Source: Algibacter lectus
Lineage (GTDB): Bacteria > Bacteroidota > Bacteroidia > Flavobacteriales > Flavobacteriaceae
Reading direction: 5' to 3'
Assembly: GCF_900112395.1 (NCBI RefSeq)
Contig: NZ_FOLN01000003.1
Location: 248,001 to 312,000, forward strand
Length of the DNA stretch: 64,000 bases
Shown here piece after piece: positions 17,981 through 26,187 of this stretch; positions within the stretch are counted from its first letter, which is position 1; each line of letters begins with the position of its first letter. The notes under the pieces are model-generated. The model was not told where the DNA came from. It saw only the letters and a program-made list of their open reading frames with translations, and made no database searches. Position numbers and translations under genes: made by a program.

Positions 17981-18979
17981 TTACTTTGAATTATAAGCCC
18001 ATTTTAAATAAATTGAACCCCAGTTAAATCCGCCTCCAAAAGCGGCAAAGATAACATTATCTCCTTTTTTAAGTTGCGATTCGTAATCATTTATTAACAA
18101 TGGAAGGGTTGCAGATGTTGTGTTACCGTATTTTTCTATGTTAATCATTACCTTTTCAGGTGCTAATTCCATACGGTTTGCTGTAGCATCAATAATACGT
18201 TTGTTTGCTTGATGTGCGGCTAACCAATCTACAGTGTCTTTATTTAAGTTGTTACGCTTTAATATTTTTTCGGCAGCATCGGCCATATTAAAAACGGCAT
18301 TTTTAAAAACGGTTCTACCTTCTTGAAAAGCGTAATGTCCGCCTTCGTCTAATATATCGTGAGTTAAGGCATGTGATGATCCTCCGTAAGTAGCTTGTAA
18401 AAACTCACGTCCGGTTCCATCACTTCTTAAATACTCATCTTGTAAACCTAGGTTTTCCTCGTTTGGTTCAAAAAGAACGGCTCCAGCGCCATCGCCAAAA
18501 ATAATGCAAGTGGCTCTGTCTTTATAATTAATAATTGAAGACATTTTATCGGCTCCAATTAATAATACGTTTTTGTAACGGCCAGTTTCAATATAACTTG
18601 CAGCAACAGACATACCAAATAAGAAACTAGAACATGCTGCATCCATATCGAAAGAAAAAGCATTTGTAGCACCAATTTCTGATGCTGTAAATGATGCCGT
18701 AGAGGCAGCTTTCATATCTGGAGTTGCCGTAGCAACTATAACAAGTTCTATATCTTTGGGATCAATACCTTTTTTGTTAATTAGGTCTTGGGCAGCTTTT
18801 ATAGCGAGGTACGAGGTACCCTTACCGTCGTCTTTTAGAATACGACGTTCTTTAATTCCTGTTCTAGAAGTAATCCATTCATCGTTTGTATCAACCATCG
18901 TTTCAAGGATCTGATTGGTTAATACGTATTCGGGCACATAAGCGCCAACAGCTGTAATGGCTGCAGAGATTTTACTCAT
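17981..18979 (-). CDS. fabH: 3-oxoacyl-ACP synthase III (KAS III)
   Basis: Condenses acetyl-CoA or another starter acyl-CoA with malonyl-ACP to begin fatty acid elongation. 332 residues with the full catalytic triad: Cys ~116 in DAACSSFL, His ~256 in AAHQANKRI and Asn ~286 in YGNTTSA. The N-terminal DEWITSRTGIKERR (~32-46) and GDGAGAVL (~162) are also typical. In Bacteroidota such enzymes often take branched starters, but this cannot be read from the sequence. The gene is separated from rpmF by 180 bases containing a strong terminator, so it may have its own promoter. Confidence 0.96.
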   Translation of the reverse strand: MSKISAAITAVGAYVPEYVLTNQILETMVDTNDEWITSRTGIKERRILKDDGKGTSYLAIKAAQDLINKKGIDPKDIELVIVATATPDMKAASTASFTASEIGATNAFSFDMDAACSSFLFGMSVAASYIETGRYKNVLLIGADKMSSIINYKDRATCIIFGDGAGAVLFEPNEENLGLQDEYLRSDGTGREFLQATYGGSSHALTHDILDEGGHYAFQEGRTVFKNAVFNMADAAEKILKRNNLNKDTVDWLAAHQANKRIIDATANRMELAPEKVMINIEKYGNTTSATLPLLINDYESQLKKGDNVIFAAFGGGFNWGSIYLKWAYNSK

Positions 18980-19115
18980 AACTTTTTAGTTGGTTTGACT
19001 GAAAAATCATTAAAATTGAACAAAAACGCTCAAAATTGTTTTAAAAACCACGCAAATTGAGTGGAATTTTACGCAATTTACGTTTTTTTGCTATTCGAAA
19101 AGTCATTTCATAAAA

Positions 19116-19139
19116 AAAACACTCATAAATGAGTGTTTT
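19116..19139 (-). terminator. Perfect terminator hairpin after rpmF
   Basis: AAAACACTCAT (19116-19126) and ATGAGTGTTTT (19129-19139) are a perfect 11-bp inverted repeat. On the coding (minus) strand it is followed by eight Ts. It lies 20 bases past the rpmF stop and should end or attenuate transcription before fabH. Confidence 0.8.
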
Positions 19140-19159
19140 ATTATATGCGTGCATAGTTA

Positions 19160-19360
19160 TTATGCTACGTTTTCTACTTCTGAGTTGTCAATTAATACTT
19201 GACCTCTATAGTATAATTTACCTTCATGCCAATGTGCTCTGTGGTATAAATGAGGCTCACCTGTTGTAGGGCAAGTAGCAATCTGTGGCGCAGTTGCTTT
19301 GTAATGTGTTCTTCTTTTATCTCTTCTTGTTTTCGAGATTTTTCTTTTAGGATGTGCCAT
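19160..19360 (-). CDS. rpmF: 50S ribosomal protein L32
   Basis: 66 residues, with the diagnostic start [21 protein letters not shown] and the core PHLYHRAHW. It is a structural component of the large ribosomal subunit. Only one cysteine is present (~29, in ATCPTTGE), so the four-Cys zinc ribbon of C+ L32 proteins is missing and this is a zinc-independent form. It sits 9 bases downstream of the DUF177 gene, the widely conserved yceD-rpmF pair ahead of fatty acid genes. Confidence 0.97.
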   Translation of the reverse strand: MAHPKRKISKTRRDKRRTHYKATAPQIATCPTTGEPHLYHRAHWHEGKLYYRGQVLIDNSEVENVA

Positions 19361-19369
19361 TTTATATGT

Positions 19370-19912
19370 TTATTTATCCGTTAATAATTTCTTTAATGTA
19401 TTCCAGCGAGGATCTATATCATCCTCGTTTTGTTCGTTTTTTTCTTTAAGCCCAGGGCTTAATTCTTCTAGTTTTTCAAGTATGTCGGAATCTAATGTCC
19501 CATCTTCTACACCTGGATGAACACGTTTAATTGGTACAGCTAATACAATTAGTTCGTAAATGTATTGCTGTATGCTAATTTCGTAAGTACCGTGAGGTAA
19601 TATTAGAATATCGATATTTTCATCGTTGTATTCATCTCCAAAATTAACTACCAAATTGAAATCGTTTTCAATAATTTGGTCGTAGGGTTCGTTTGTTAAA
19701 TCACAATTTATGTTAACAAAACCAGAGATTTTAAAGTTCAGCTCAAGCAATGTTGATTTTTTTTCTAAAATCACATCTGCTTTAACCTTTACACTGTTAA
19801 AATCTTCATACTCAAAATGTTCAAAGAACGTTTCTTTAATATCAAAATTAAATTGATGTTTGCCGATCTTTAACCCTACAAATGGAATTGTAAACTCTTT
19901 TAATGGCTTCAT
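19370..19912 (-). CDS. DUF177 (YceD-like) protein
   Basis: 180 residues of the DUF177/YceD family. Its members precede rpmF across bacteria and are implicated in 23S rRNA maturation or L32-related ribosome assembly. Visible features are an N-terminal FTIPFVGLKIGKHQFNF, a central NINCDLTNEPYDQIIENDFNLVV with a single Cys (the second conserved Cys of other families is absent), and a C-terminal LPHGTYEISIQQYIYELIVLAVPIKRVHP followed by an acidic tail ending DPRWNTLKKL. ATG 19912 was chosen over GTG 19918. Confidence 0.92.
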   Translation of the reverse strand: MKPLKEFTIPFVGLKIGKHQFNFDIKETFFEHFEYEDFNSVKVKADVILEKKSTLLELNFKISGFVNINCDLTNEPYDQIIENDFNLVVNFGDEYNDENIDILILPHGTYEISIQQYIYELIVLAVPIKRVHPGVEDGTLDSDILEKLEELSPGLKEKNEQNEDDIDPRWNTLKKLLTDK

Positions 19913-19934
19913 TATCACTTCTAATTTGAGCCTG

Positions 19935-19942
19935 CAAATATA
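19935..19942 (-). promoter_or_regulatory. Promoter -7 box of the DUF177-rpmF genes
   Basis: TATATTTG on the minus strand exactly matches TAnnTTTG, 22 bases upstream of the ATG at 19912. No clear TTG -33 element was seen at the right distance, so this is a partial match. Confidence 0.4.
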
Positions 19943-20042
19943 TAAATTTTTATTTACGTGGCGTTACTTATAAACATTTTTTTGTTTATATCTTTCTTTT
20001 ATGTTGCAATACAGCGTATTTGCTATGGAAAACAGCTACTTA

Positions 20043-21113
20043 CTACCTGTCTTTATAGTTTTTATTGCGTTCGTTTCGTGGTGCTTTTTTTAATGGGTTT
20101 GAAGTTAGCTCTTCAAATTGACTTCGGTTCTTGTATATTTTCAAAGCACTGAATAAAGCTTCTTTAAATGAGTTTTCGTCTGCATCGCCTTTTCCTGCAA
20201 TTTCGTAAGCTGTACCATGGTCTGGTGAGGTGCGAATTTTATTTAAACCTGCTGTAAAGTTCACTCCTTGACCAAAAGATAATGTTTTAAAAGGTATTAA
20301 ACCTTGGTCGTGGTATGATGCAATTATGGCATCGAAATTTTTATAGTTATTAGATCCAAAAAAACTATCGGCAGCATAAGGGCCGTAAACAAGTTTGCCT
20401 GATTCTTTAATTTTTTTCAATGTTGGTCTTAATACATCGTCATCTTCACTACCAATAACGCCGTTGTCTCCTGTATGTGGATTTATACCTAGAACAGCAA
20501 TTTTGGGTTTTTGTATGTTGAAATCTGTAACTAAAGATTTGTACACGGTTGCTATTTTTTGCTGAATTAACTCGGCTGTGATATGTGTTGAAACATCTTT
20601 TACCGGTACGTGATCTGTAAGTAAGCCGATTCTAAGTGTATCGGTTACCATAAACATTAAGCTTTCGCCTTCTAATTCTTGTGCTAAATAATCGGTATGT
20701 CCTGGGAAATTAAAATCTTCAGACTGAATATTGTGTTTATTGATTGGAGCGGTAACTAAAATATCAACATCACCATTTTTTAAGGCTTGTGTTGCCGATG
20801 CTAAAGATTTAACGGCAAATTCTCCGATTTTTAAGTCTTCTTGACCGAAATTAATTTTTACAGGTTCTTTCCATGCGTTAAATACATTTACTTTTCCTGT
20901 AGTAATTTGGTTTACGCTATTTATACTGTGGAAATTTATGCTTGAGTTAAAATGAGTTTTTAAAAAACTCATTACTTTAATAGATGCAAAAATAACTGGT
21001 GTACAGAAATCTAAAATTCTTTCGTCTTCAAAAGTTTTTAAAACAATTTCTCCACCAATACCATTTAGGTCTCCTATAGATATTCCTACTATTATATTTT
21101 CTGCTTGCTTCAT
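20043..21113 (-). CDS. pdxA: 4-hydroxythreonine-4-phosphate dehydrogenase
   Basis: NAD-dependent dehydrogenase of vitamin B6 synthesis that oxidises 4-phosphohydroxy-L-threonine. About 356 residues, with GISIGDLNGIGGEI at the N-terminus, the metal-binding FPGHTDYLAQEL (~137), ILGINPHTGDNG-type motif VLGINPHTGDNG (~205), the second metal ligand in ASYHDQGLIPFK (~268) and RTSPDHGTAYEIAGKG (~295). ATG 21113 is preferred over TTG 21125. It is divergent from ribE. The 3' end carries a basic tail (RNERNKNYKDR). Confidence 0.96.
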   Translation of the reverse strand: MKQAENIIVGISIGDLNGIGGEIVLKTFEDERILDFCTPVIFASIKVMSFLKTHFNSSINFHSINSVNQITTGKVNVFNAWKEPVKINFGQEDLKIGEFAVKSLASATQALKNGDVDILVTAPINKHNIQSEDFNFPGHTDYLAQELEGESLMFMVTDTLRIGLLTDHVPVKDVSTHITAELIQQKIATVYKSLVTDFNIQKPKIAVLGINPHTGDNGVIGSEDDDVLRPTLKKIKESGKLVYGPYAADSFFGSNNYKNFDAIIASYHDQGLIPFKTLSFGQGVNFTAGLNKIRTSPDHGTAYEIAGKGDADENSFKEALFSALKIYKNRSQFEELTSNPLKKAPRNERNKNYKDR

Positions 21114-21135
21114 TAAAAAAGACAACTTTTGTTTG

Positions 21136-21143
21136 TAATTTTG
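21136..21143 (+). promoter_or_regulatory. Candidate -7 box of ribE
   Basis: TAATTTTG matches TAnnTTTG, 46 bases upstream of the ribE ATG in the pdxA-ribE divergent region. No good -33 TTG was found. Confidence 0.35.
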
Positions 21144-21189
21144 AAATTCAATTGCTGTTGCAAATTTAACTAAATAAACAGATAATACT

Positions 21190-21777
21190 ATGTTTACCGG
21201 AATAATTGAAGATATAGGTGAAGTTTCAAGCCTAAAAAAAGAATTAGATAATCTGCATATTACCGTTAAAAGCGGAATAACTTCGGAATTAAAAATAGAT
21301 CAGAGTGTGGCTCACAACGGGGTTTGTTTAACGGTTGTTGCTATAGATAATGACGAATATACCGTTACAGCAATTAAAGAAACACTTGATAAAACAAACT
21401 TAAATACCTTAAAGGTTAATGATAAGGTGAATTTGGAGCGTGCTATGAAGTTGGGGGATCGCTTGGATGGGCATATTGTTCAGGGGCATGTAGATCAAAC
21501 CGCTATTTGTACAAATGTTGAGGAAGCTAACGGAAGTTGGGTGTTTACTTTTAGTTATAATTTTGATGAAAATAAAAACTTAACTATTGAAAAAGGGTCG
21601 GTAACTGTAAATGGTACAAGTTTAACCGTTGTTAATTCTAAAAAGGATAGTTTTAGTGTAGCTATTATTCCGTATACTTATGAGCATACCAATTTTAATA
21701 CCTTTAAAAAAGGTAGTGTGGTTAATCTAGAATTTGATGTATTAGGGAAGTATGTGGCTAAACTAGCTTCGCTTTAA
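21190..21777 (+). CDS. ribE: Riboflavin synthase alpha subunit
   Basis: Dismutates two 6,7-dimethyl-8-ribityllumazine molecules into riboflavin and the pyrimidinedione. 195 residues made of two lumazine-binding repeats. The first starts MFTGIIEDIGEV and includes NGVCLTV; the second starts at GDRLDGHIVQGHVDQTA (~95) and includes VNGTSLTVV. Length and repeat spacing are normal. Its last 15 bases overlap the convergent small PID-CTERM-like gene. Confidence 0.96.
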   Translation: MFTGIIEDIGEVSSLKKELDNLHITVKSGITSELKIDQSVAHNGVCLTVVAIDNDEYTVTAIKETLDKTNLNTLKVNDKVNLERAMKLGDRLDGHIVQGHVDQTAICTNVEEANGSWVFTFSYNFDENKNLTIEKGSVTVNGTSLTVVNSKKDSFSVAIIPYTYEHTNFNTFKKGSVVNLEFDVLGKYVAKLASL

Positions 21778-21957
21778 TAGTTTTTTCGCACCATATAATA
21801 TGGCGAAGCATGCTCCTGCTATTACTCCTCCGTCTATAGGTAAACCTATGGGTGGTGTAACTGGTGGGGGTGGCATACCTCCTCCTTGAGCGGTGCATAC
21901 AAAACTTATTAATACAAATAAGATTGAGGCAAATATTCTTTTATTTTGTATTGTCAT
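21763..21957 (-). CDS. Small PID-CTERM-like exported peptide
   Basis: 64 residues: a signal peptide (ASILFVLISFVCTAQG), a proline-rich GGGMPPPPVTPP stretch, then PIGLPIDGG followed by a hydrophobic segment and the basic end KKLLKRS. The P-I-D-G box, transmembrane segment and basic tail resemble the PID-CTERM sorting signal found on tiny Bacteroidota proteins. Almost nothing is left for a mature domain, so the product is nearly all sorting signal. The role is unknown. It overlaps the 3' end of ribE by 15 bases on the opposite strand. Confidence 0.75.
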   Translation of the reverse strand: MTIQNKRIFASILFVLISFVCTAQGGGMPPPPVTPPIGLPIDGGVIAGACFAILYGAKKLLKRS

Positions 21958-22295
21958 TGTGCGGTAAAAATATTAAAAAAAGCCAAATTACAAAGCATAA
22001 AGCTCATAAATTAAAAAAATATATCCGTAAAACCACTTAAAACATCGATGAAATACGTTTTTTTTGGAGTTTGAAAATGATATTTGATTAACGTTTTTAT
22101 TTGTTGAAAAGTATGTTTATGATTAAAATACAGGTGGTTGTGTCGCTCTATTGCAAAAAAAAACCTTGAACTGTGTTTAAAAATTAAAAACAGAATCAAG
22201 GTTTATATCTTAAAAAGATTAATAGCATTACAAAAATAGTGTTATTTTTTGAAGTAAATGAATTTCTAGGTTAATATATGGTTAACAATTTTACT
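21958..22295. other. Intergenic region with long hairpin
   Basis: 338 bases. The only structure found is the terminator-like hairpin at 22161-22204. A 62-codon frame at 22011-22199 (-) overlaps it and has AT-rich random composition, so it is not treated as a gene. Confidence 0.55.
22161..22204 (-). terminator. Long hairpin downstream of the AlbA_2 gene
   Basis: AAACCTTGA (22161-22169) pairs with TCAAGGTTT (22196-22204), and CTGT-GTTT inside pairs with AAAAACAG. It lies ~90 bases after the AlbA_2 stop, with a run of Ts on the minus strand beyond it. Probably a terminator. Confidence 0.6.
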
Positions 22296-23429
22296 TTAAC
22301 TGTATTTAATTTTTCTTAAGACTCTTATCGTTTCTTTATATAAGGTGTATATTTCTCCGTTGTATGTTTTTAAATAAGGCTTGGCTTCGTTGAGTTTATC
22401 TATAGCTTCATGAAATAGATTTAAATAACATATTAAGTAGGTTACGGGTAGGTTTTTTAGATCGGTCTCTTCTGCTTTGGTTAATTGATGTCCTTTTTTT
22501 AGTTTTTCTAAAATGGCATTGTTGGCGTTGTAAATATGATGCAGGACTTTTTTATCATATTGTGGTGGTTCAAAGAGGAGTTTGGTGTCAATGCTATAGC
22601 TCGCATTATTTTCAAATTTAATAATGGTTTCTTCTAAAGGATAGTATTTATTAGAATTCTGAAATCCAAGATTAACGTATTCAATAATTTTAAAGGCGTC
22701 CTCTGTTATATTAATAGATATTTCGTCTAATGCTGAAAAAAACAACAAAACTTGTTCGTTTATAAGTTTAATATCAACTCGTGAATAGTAAGTTTGATCT
22801 TTTGTTGTTTTCTTTTGTCCGGCCCAGCACATTACAAAATATTCTTTAAATACTTTGTATTTTGGGTTGTAGTCTACTCGTTTTTTCATGAAATCGAAAA
22901 CACCGTCTAATGTGTGTTCTATATTGTTTTGCGCATTTTTCTCTATAGCTTCAACAATTTTAGAATTTACATCTTTAATATCTGTATCGAACACTTTTGG
23001 CATACTTATGCTGCCGTCTCTAAAAAATACAGAGCCTCCGTAATATTTCCATACATTTTTACGTAAAGATGTTAATTTTCCTGTTGGTCTAATGGTTACT
23101 AAGCCAACAACTTTATGGTCTGGTAAGTGTGGGAACGGAATGTTTTCGTATTGTACTATTGGTGGGTTTGTTAAATAGGCGTTTATTAAATTCTGAATTT
23201 TGCTGTCATCAAAAAAATCTACACCTATAATTTTGTTGTCTTCATCTTCAGCACCTATAACTATATACGAGTTGTTTTTTGGATTGCTATTTGATAAAGC
23301 GCAAACGTGTTTTAAAAATTTCGCTTTTCCTTCTTTGTGTCCAATATCAATTTTTCGCTTTTTATCATAAAAACTGTTCTCGTCATTGTGAGCTAATAGG
23401 TGTTTTATGAGAAGGCGTTTATTAATCAT
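22296..23429 (-). CDS. AlbA_2 (Schlafen-type) putative DNA-binding protein
   Basis: 377 residues. The N-terminal ~150 residues match the AlbA_2 domain: KIDIGHKEGKAKFLKHVCALSNSNPKNNSYIVIGAEDEDNKIIGV, then FPHLPDHKVVGLVTIRPTGK and FFRDGS. The family is shared by Schlafen proteins and many bacterial regulators, and is thought to bind nucleic acid. The C-terminal ~220 residues are helical with no recognised domain. No winged-helix or ATPase part is attached, unlike many AlbA_2 proteins. It is the last gene of an SDR-HD-AlbA_2 series (gap to the HD gene 1 base), which suggests co-expression but not function. Confidence 0.8.
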   Translation of the reverse strand: MINKRLLIKHLLAHNDENSFYDKKRKIDIGHKEGKAKFLKHVCALSNSNPKNNSYIVIGAEDEDNKIIGVDFFDDSKIQNLINAYLTNPPIVQYENIPFPHLPDHKVVGLVTIRPTGKLTSLRKNVWKYYGGSVFFRDGSISMPKVFDTDIKDVNSKIVEAIEKNAQNNIEHTLDGVFDFMKKRVDYNPKYKVFKEYFVMCWAGQKKTTKDQTYYSRVDIKLINEQVLLFFSALDEISINITEDAFKIIEYVNLGFQNSNKYYPLEETIIKFENNASYSIDTKLLFEPPQYDKKVLHHIYNANNAILEKLKKGHQLTKAEETDLKNLPVTYLICYLNLFHEAIDKLNEAKPYLKTYNGEIYTLYKETIRVLRKIKYS

Positions 23430-23430
23430 T

Positions 23431-24060
23431 TTATAGGAGTTCTATTTCTTTTAAAATATTTTTTCTAGCTTGAGTTTCAAGTTTAGATTGATAAGGTTGT
23501 GTAAAAAATAAGGTTTCGCGTTTTAAAAAGTGTTCTAGTACTTGTTTTCTTCCTTTATTATAAATGAAACTAGGGTAAATGCGATACTCTTTCCTGATGT
23601 TCTCAGTGTATTTTTGGTAGGTTTTCCAGTCGCTTCCTAAAATTGATAAATCGATATCTAGCAGGAGTGCGTTGTCTTTATTTTTATCTAAAATAATTTC
23701 ATGTTTTTTAGTTGAAATGATTAATTGTTCAATGTTTTCTAATGTGTTTTGCTTTAAATGTAGTTTTTTAAGTCTTTTTTTAGCTAAAACAGCGCTTTGA
23801 GATTCATTGTCTTGTTTGGTTGGTTTGTAAATAATATCATGATACCAAATTGCAAATAAAAAAGCGTTGTAATTTTCTATAGTCTCTTTGTGTGTTTCAG
23901 CTTGCTTTAGCATGGCATCTATATGTGAGAAATTGTGGTAATACCTCGCATTAAGCTCATATTGTGTTTTAATTTCTATCCATAAAGATTCAGTTAAAAT
24001 ATTATCTTTAGTATATTTTGTTGCTAACTGAAACCATTGATGTTTTAGGGAATCGATCAT
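23431..24060 (-). CDS. HD-domain metal-dependent phosphohydrolase
   Basis: 209 residues of the small predicted HD-superfamily hydrolases. Metal-ligand motifs are YHNFSHIDAML (~40-50), FAIWYHDIIY (~69-78, the HD pair) and LLDIDLSILGS (~127-137). The flavobacterial homologues are stand-alone and uncharacterised; nucleotide or phosphate-ester hydrolysis is a family inference. The start ATG overlaps the SDR stop codon (ATGA), indicating translational coupling. Confidence 0.85.
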   Translation of the reverse strand: MIDSLKHQWFQLATKYTKDNILTESLWIEIKTQYELNARYYHNFSHIDAMLKQAETHKETIENYNAFLFAIWYHDIIYKPTKQDNESQSAVLAKKRLKKLHLKQNTLENIEQLIISTKKHEIILDKNKDNALLLDIDLSILGSDWKTYQKYTENIRKEYRIYPSFIYNKGRKQVLEHFLKRETLFFTQPYQSKLETQARKNILKEIELL

Positions 24061-24809
24061 GACTCTTTATTAACAATAGTGCTGCTTGCTTGTGCAGTAC
24101 AAAACATTAAAATGTCGGCAAGGTTTACGTGTGCGGGTCTGGAAATTGCGAAATAAATTACATCGGCAACATCTTTAGCTTGTAGCGCTTTAAAGCCTTT
24201 GTAAACATTGTTGGCTGTAGGATCGCCTTTAAAACGTACTTGCGAAAATTCGGTTTCTACCATGCCAGGGTTAACAGCGCCAACTTTAATTCCGAACGGA
24301 TTTAAATCTATACGCATACCTTCGGTAATAGCCAAAACAGCATGTTTTGTTGCGCAGTAAACATTTCCGTTAGGGTAAACTTCTTTTCCTGCGGAAGATC
24401 CTATGTTTATAATATGTCCAGATTTTCGAGCCGTCATTTGTGGAATAATAGCTTTGCTTACATAGAGCAGGCCTTTTACGTTGATATCCATCATGGCGTC
24501 CCAATCATCAAGGTTTCCTTCGTTTATAGGGTCTAATCCGTGGGCGTTACCAGCATTGTTAATTAGTATGTCTATGTTTTTAAAGGCTTTTGGTAGATTT
24601 TCAATAGCGTCAATAACGCTTTGCTTATTGCGAATGTCGAAATTTAAAATGTGTACATCGGTTAAGCGTTCTAGTGCTTTTTGTATCGTGTTTAGTCGTT
24701 CTAGTCGTCTGCCGCAGATTATTAATTTTATCCCGTTTTTAGCGAATTCATAGGCTGTTGCTTCACCTATGCCGCTTGTTGCGCCTGTAATTAGGGCTGT
24801 TCTTGTCAT
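24057..24809 (-). CDS. SDR family oxidoreductase (YdfG-like)
   Basis: 250-residue classical short-chain dehydrogenase. It has TGATSGIGEATA (~8, NADP-type turn followed by GRRLER), NNAGNAHGLDP (~88), the catalytic Ser in NIGSSAGKEVYPNG (~138) and YCATKHAV (Tyr ~152, Lys ~156), then NPGMVETEF (~183). Overall it resembles YdfG-type NADP-dependent 3-hydroxy acid/serine dehydrogenases. The substrate is not certain. It is divergent from moxR, with a 274-base region between them in which I found no clear promoter or structure. Confidence 0.93.
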   Translation of the reverse strand: MTRTALITGATSGIGEATAYEFAKNGIKLIICGRRLERLNTIQKALERLTDVHILNFDIRNKQSVIDAIENLPKAFKNIDILINNAGNAHGLDPINEGNLDDWDAMMDINVKGLLYVSKAIIPQMTARKSGHIINIGSSAGKEVYPNGNVYCATKHAVLAITEGMRIDLNPFGIKVGAVNPGMVETEFSQVRFKGDPTANNVYKGFKALQAKDVADVIYFAISRPAHVNLADILMFCTAQASSTIVNKES

Positions 24810-25083
24810 GCTTGTTAATTTATCGTCATTTAATTCTTGTATAAAAATACTTAAAACAATTTTATGAAAATAGCTTTGATGAAAAATTATGGATATATGT
24901 CTTTTTTGTAAAACGAATTGAAAAATAATTAAGAAATTCTTATCATAATAATAGGTTAAAGTGCGAAAACATTGAATTTACTTTAATTTTTAACCAATTT
25001 TTAACAGCATCTCACGAAAAAAATTAACAATTTGCACGACTCAAATAAGGGCTGTATATTAGGCTTTTTAATTAATAAAAATA

Positions 25084-26085
25084 ATGGAAGATACAGGTAC
25101 AATTGATATTAAGAGCATAAACGAGAAAATCGAAAAAGAAAGTGCTTTTGTTGATTTACTGATGCTGGAAATGAACAAAGTAATTGTGGGTCAGAAACAT
25201 ATGGTCGAGCGTTTACTTATTGGTTTGTTAGGGCAAGGACATATTTTATTAGAAGGTGTTCCAGGATTAGCAAAAACATTAGCTATTAATACCTTGGCAC
25301 AAGCGGTTGATGGTAGTTTTAGTCGTATTCAGTTTACACCAGATTTATTACCAGCCGATGTTACGGGTACATTAATTTACAATATGAAAATTAATGATTT
25401 CTCGATAAAGAAAGGACCTATTTTTGCAAACTTTGTATTGGCCGATGAGATTAACAGAGCGCCAGCGAAGGTGCAATCAGCACTCTTAGAGGCTATGCAA
25501 GAAAAGCAGGTTACTATTGGTGATGAAACCTTTAAATTAGATAAACCATTTTTAGTAATGGCGACTATGAATCCGGTTGAGCAAGAAGGAACATATCCTT
25601 TACCAGAAGCTCAAGTCGATCGTTTTATGCTAAAAACAGTTATAGATTACCCAAAATTAGATGAAGAACAACTTATTATGCGTTCTAATCTAAAAGGATC
25701 TTGGGAAAAAGTAAATCCTGTGGTTTCGGTAGCGCAAATATTAAGAGCGCAAGAAGCTTCTCGTGAGGTTTACATGGATGAAAAAATTGAAAAATACATA
25801 TTAGATATTATTTTTGCGACACGTTATCCAGAAAAATATAAGCTTAACGATTTAAAACCACTAATCTCCTTTGGAGCATCACCACGTGGTAGTATTAACT
25901 TAGCAACTGCAGCTAAATGTTACGCTTTTATTAAACGTCGTGGTTATGTAATACCAGAAGATGTTCGCGCTGTAGTTTACGATGTGTTACGTCACAGAAT
26001 TGGTATTACTTACGAGGCAGAAGCAGAGAATGTAACCTCTGTAGATATTATTACTAAAATTGTAAACGAAATTGAAGTACCATAA
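25084..26085 (+). CDS. MoxR family AAA+ ATPase
   Basis: 333-residue MoxR ATPase that opens the aerotolerance (Bat) operon. Walker A GVPGLAKT (~57), Walker B VLADEINRAPAKVQSALLEAMQE (~117), sensor 1 MATMNPVEQEGTYPLPEAQVDRF (~158) and the C-terminal lid are intact. MoxR proteins work with VWA-domain partners as chaperones, and the partners (DUF58, BatA, BatB) follow directly. The spacer to the next gene carries heptamer repeats. Confidence 0.96.
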   Translation: MEDTGTIDIKSINEKIEKESAFVDLLMLEMNKVIVGQKHMVERLLIGLLGQGHILLEGVPGLAKTLAINTLAQAVDGSFSRIQFTPDLLPADVTGTLIYNMKINDFSIKKGPIFANFVLADEINRAPAKVQSALLEAMQEKQVTIGDETFKLDKPFLVMATMNPVEQEGTYPLPEAQVDRFMLKTVIDYPKLDEEQLIMRSNLKGSWEKVNPVVSVAQILRAQEASREVYMDEKIEKYILDIIFATRYPEKYKLNDLKPLISFGASPRGSINLATAAKCYAFIKRRGYVIPEDVRAVVYDVLRHRIGITYEAEAENVTSVDIITKIVNEIEVP

Positions 26086-26105
26086 AGATGTTACTGGTAG
26101 TAAAT

Positions 26106-26187
26106 CAGTTTTCAGTAGGTAGTCGCTTACTTGAATTCTGATATGTTCTGACTGCTAACTGAAGACTGCACACTGCAAACTGAAAAC
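26106..26187. repeat. Heptamer repeats with inverted arms before the DUF58 start codon
   Basis: From 26150 the sequence reads as 7-base units GACTGCT, AACTGAA, GACTGCA, CACTGCA, AACTGAA, then AAC directly before the ATG at 26188. Upstream, GTTTTCAGT (26108-26116) is the reverse complement of ACTGAAAAC (26179-26187), so a hairpin could cover the translation start. Confidence 0.75.

Noticed and set aside
19958-20152. 64-codon plus-strand frame near pdxA
   Set aside because: It overlaps the 3' end of pdxA in antisense and lacks a sensible start context.
22011-22199. 62-codon frame next to the AlbA_2 gene
   Set aside because: Low-complexity Phe/Lys composition and overlap with the terminator hairpin; no homology pattern.
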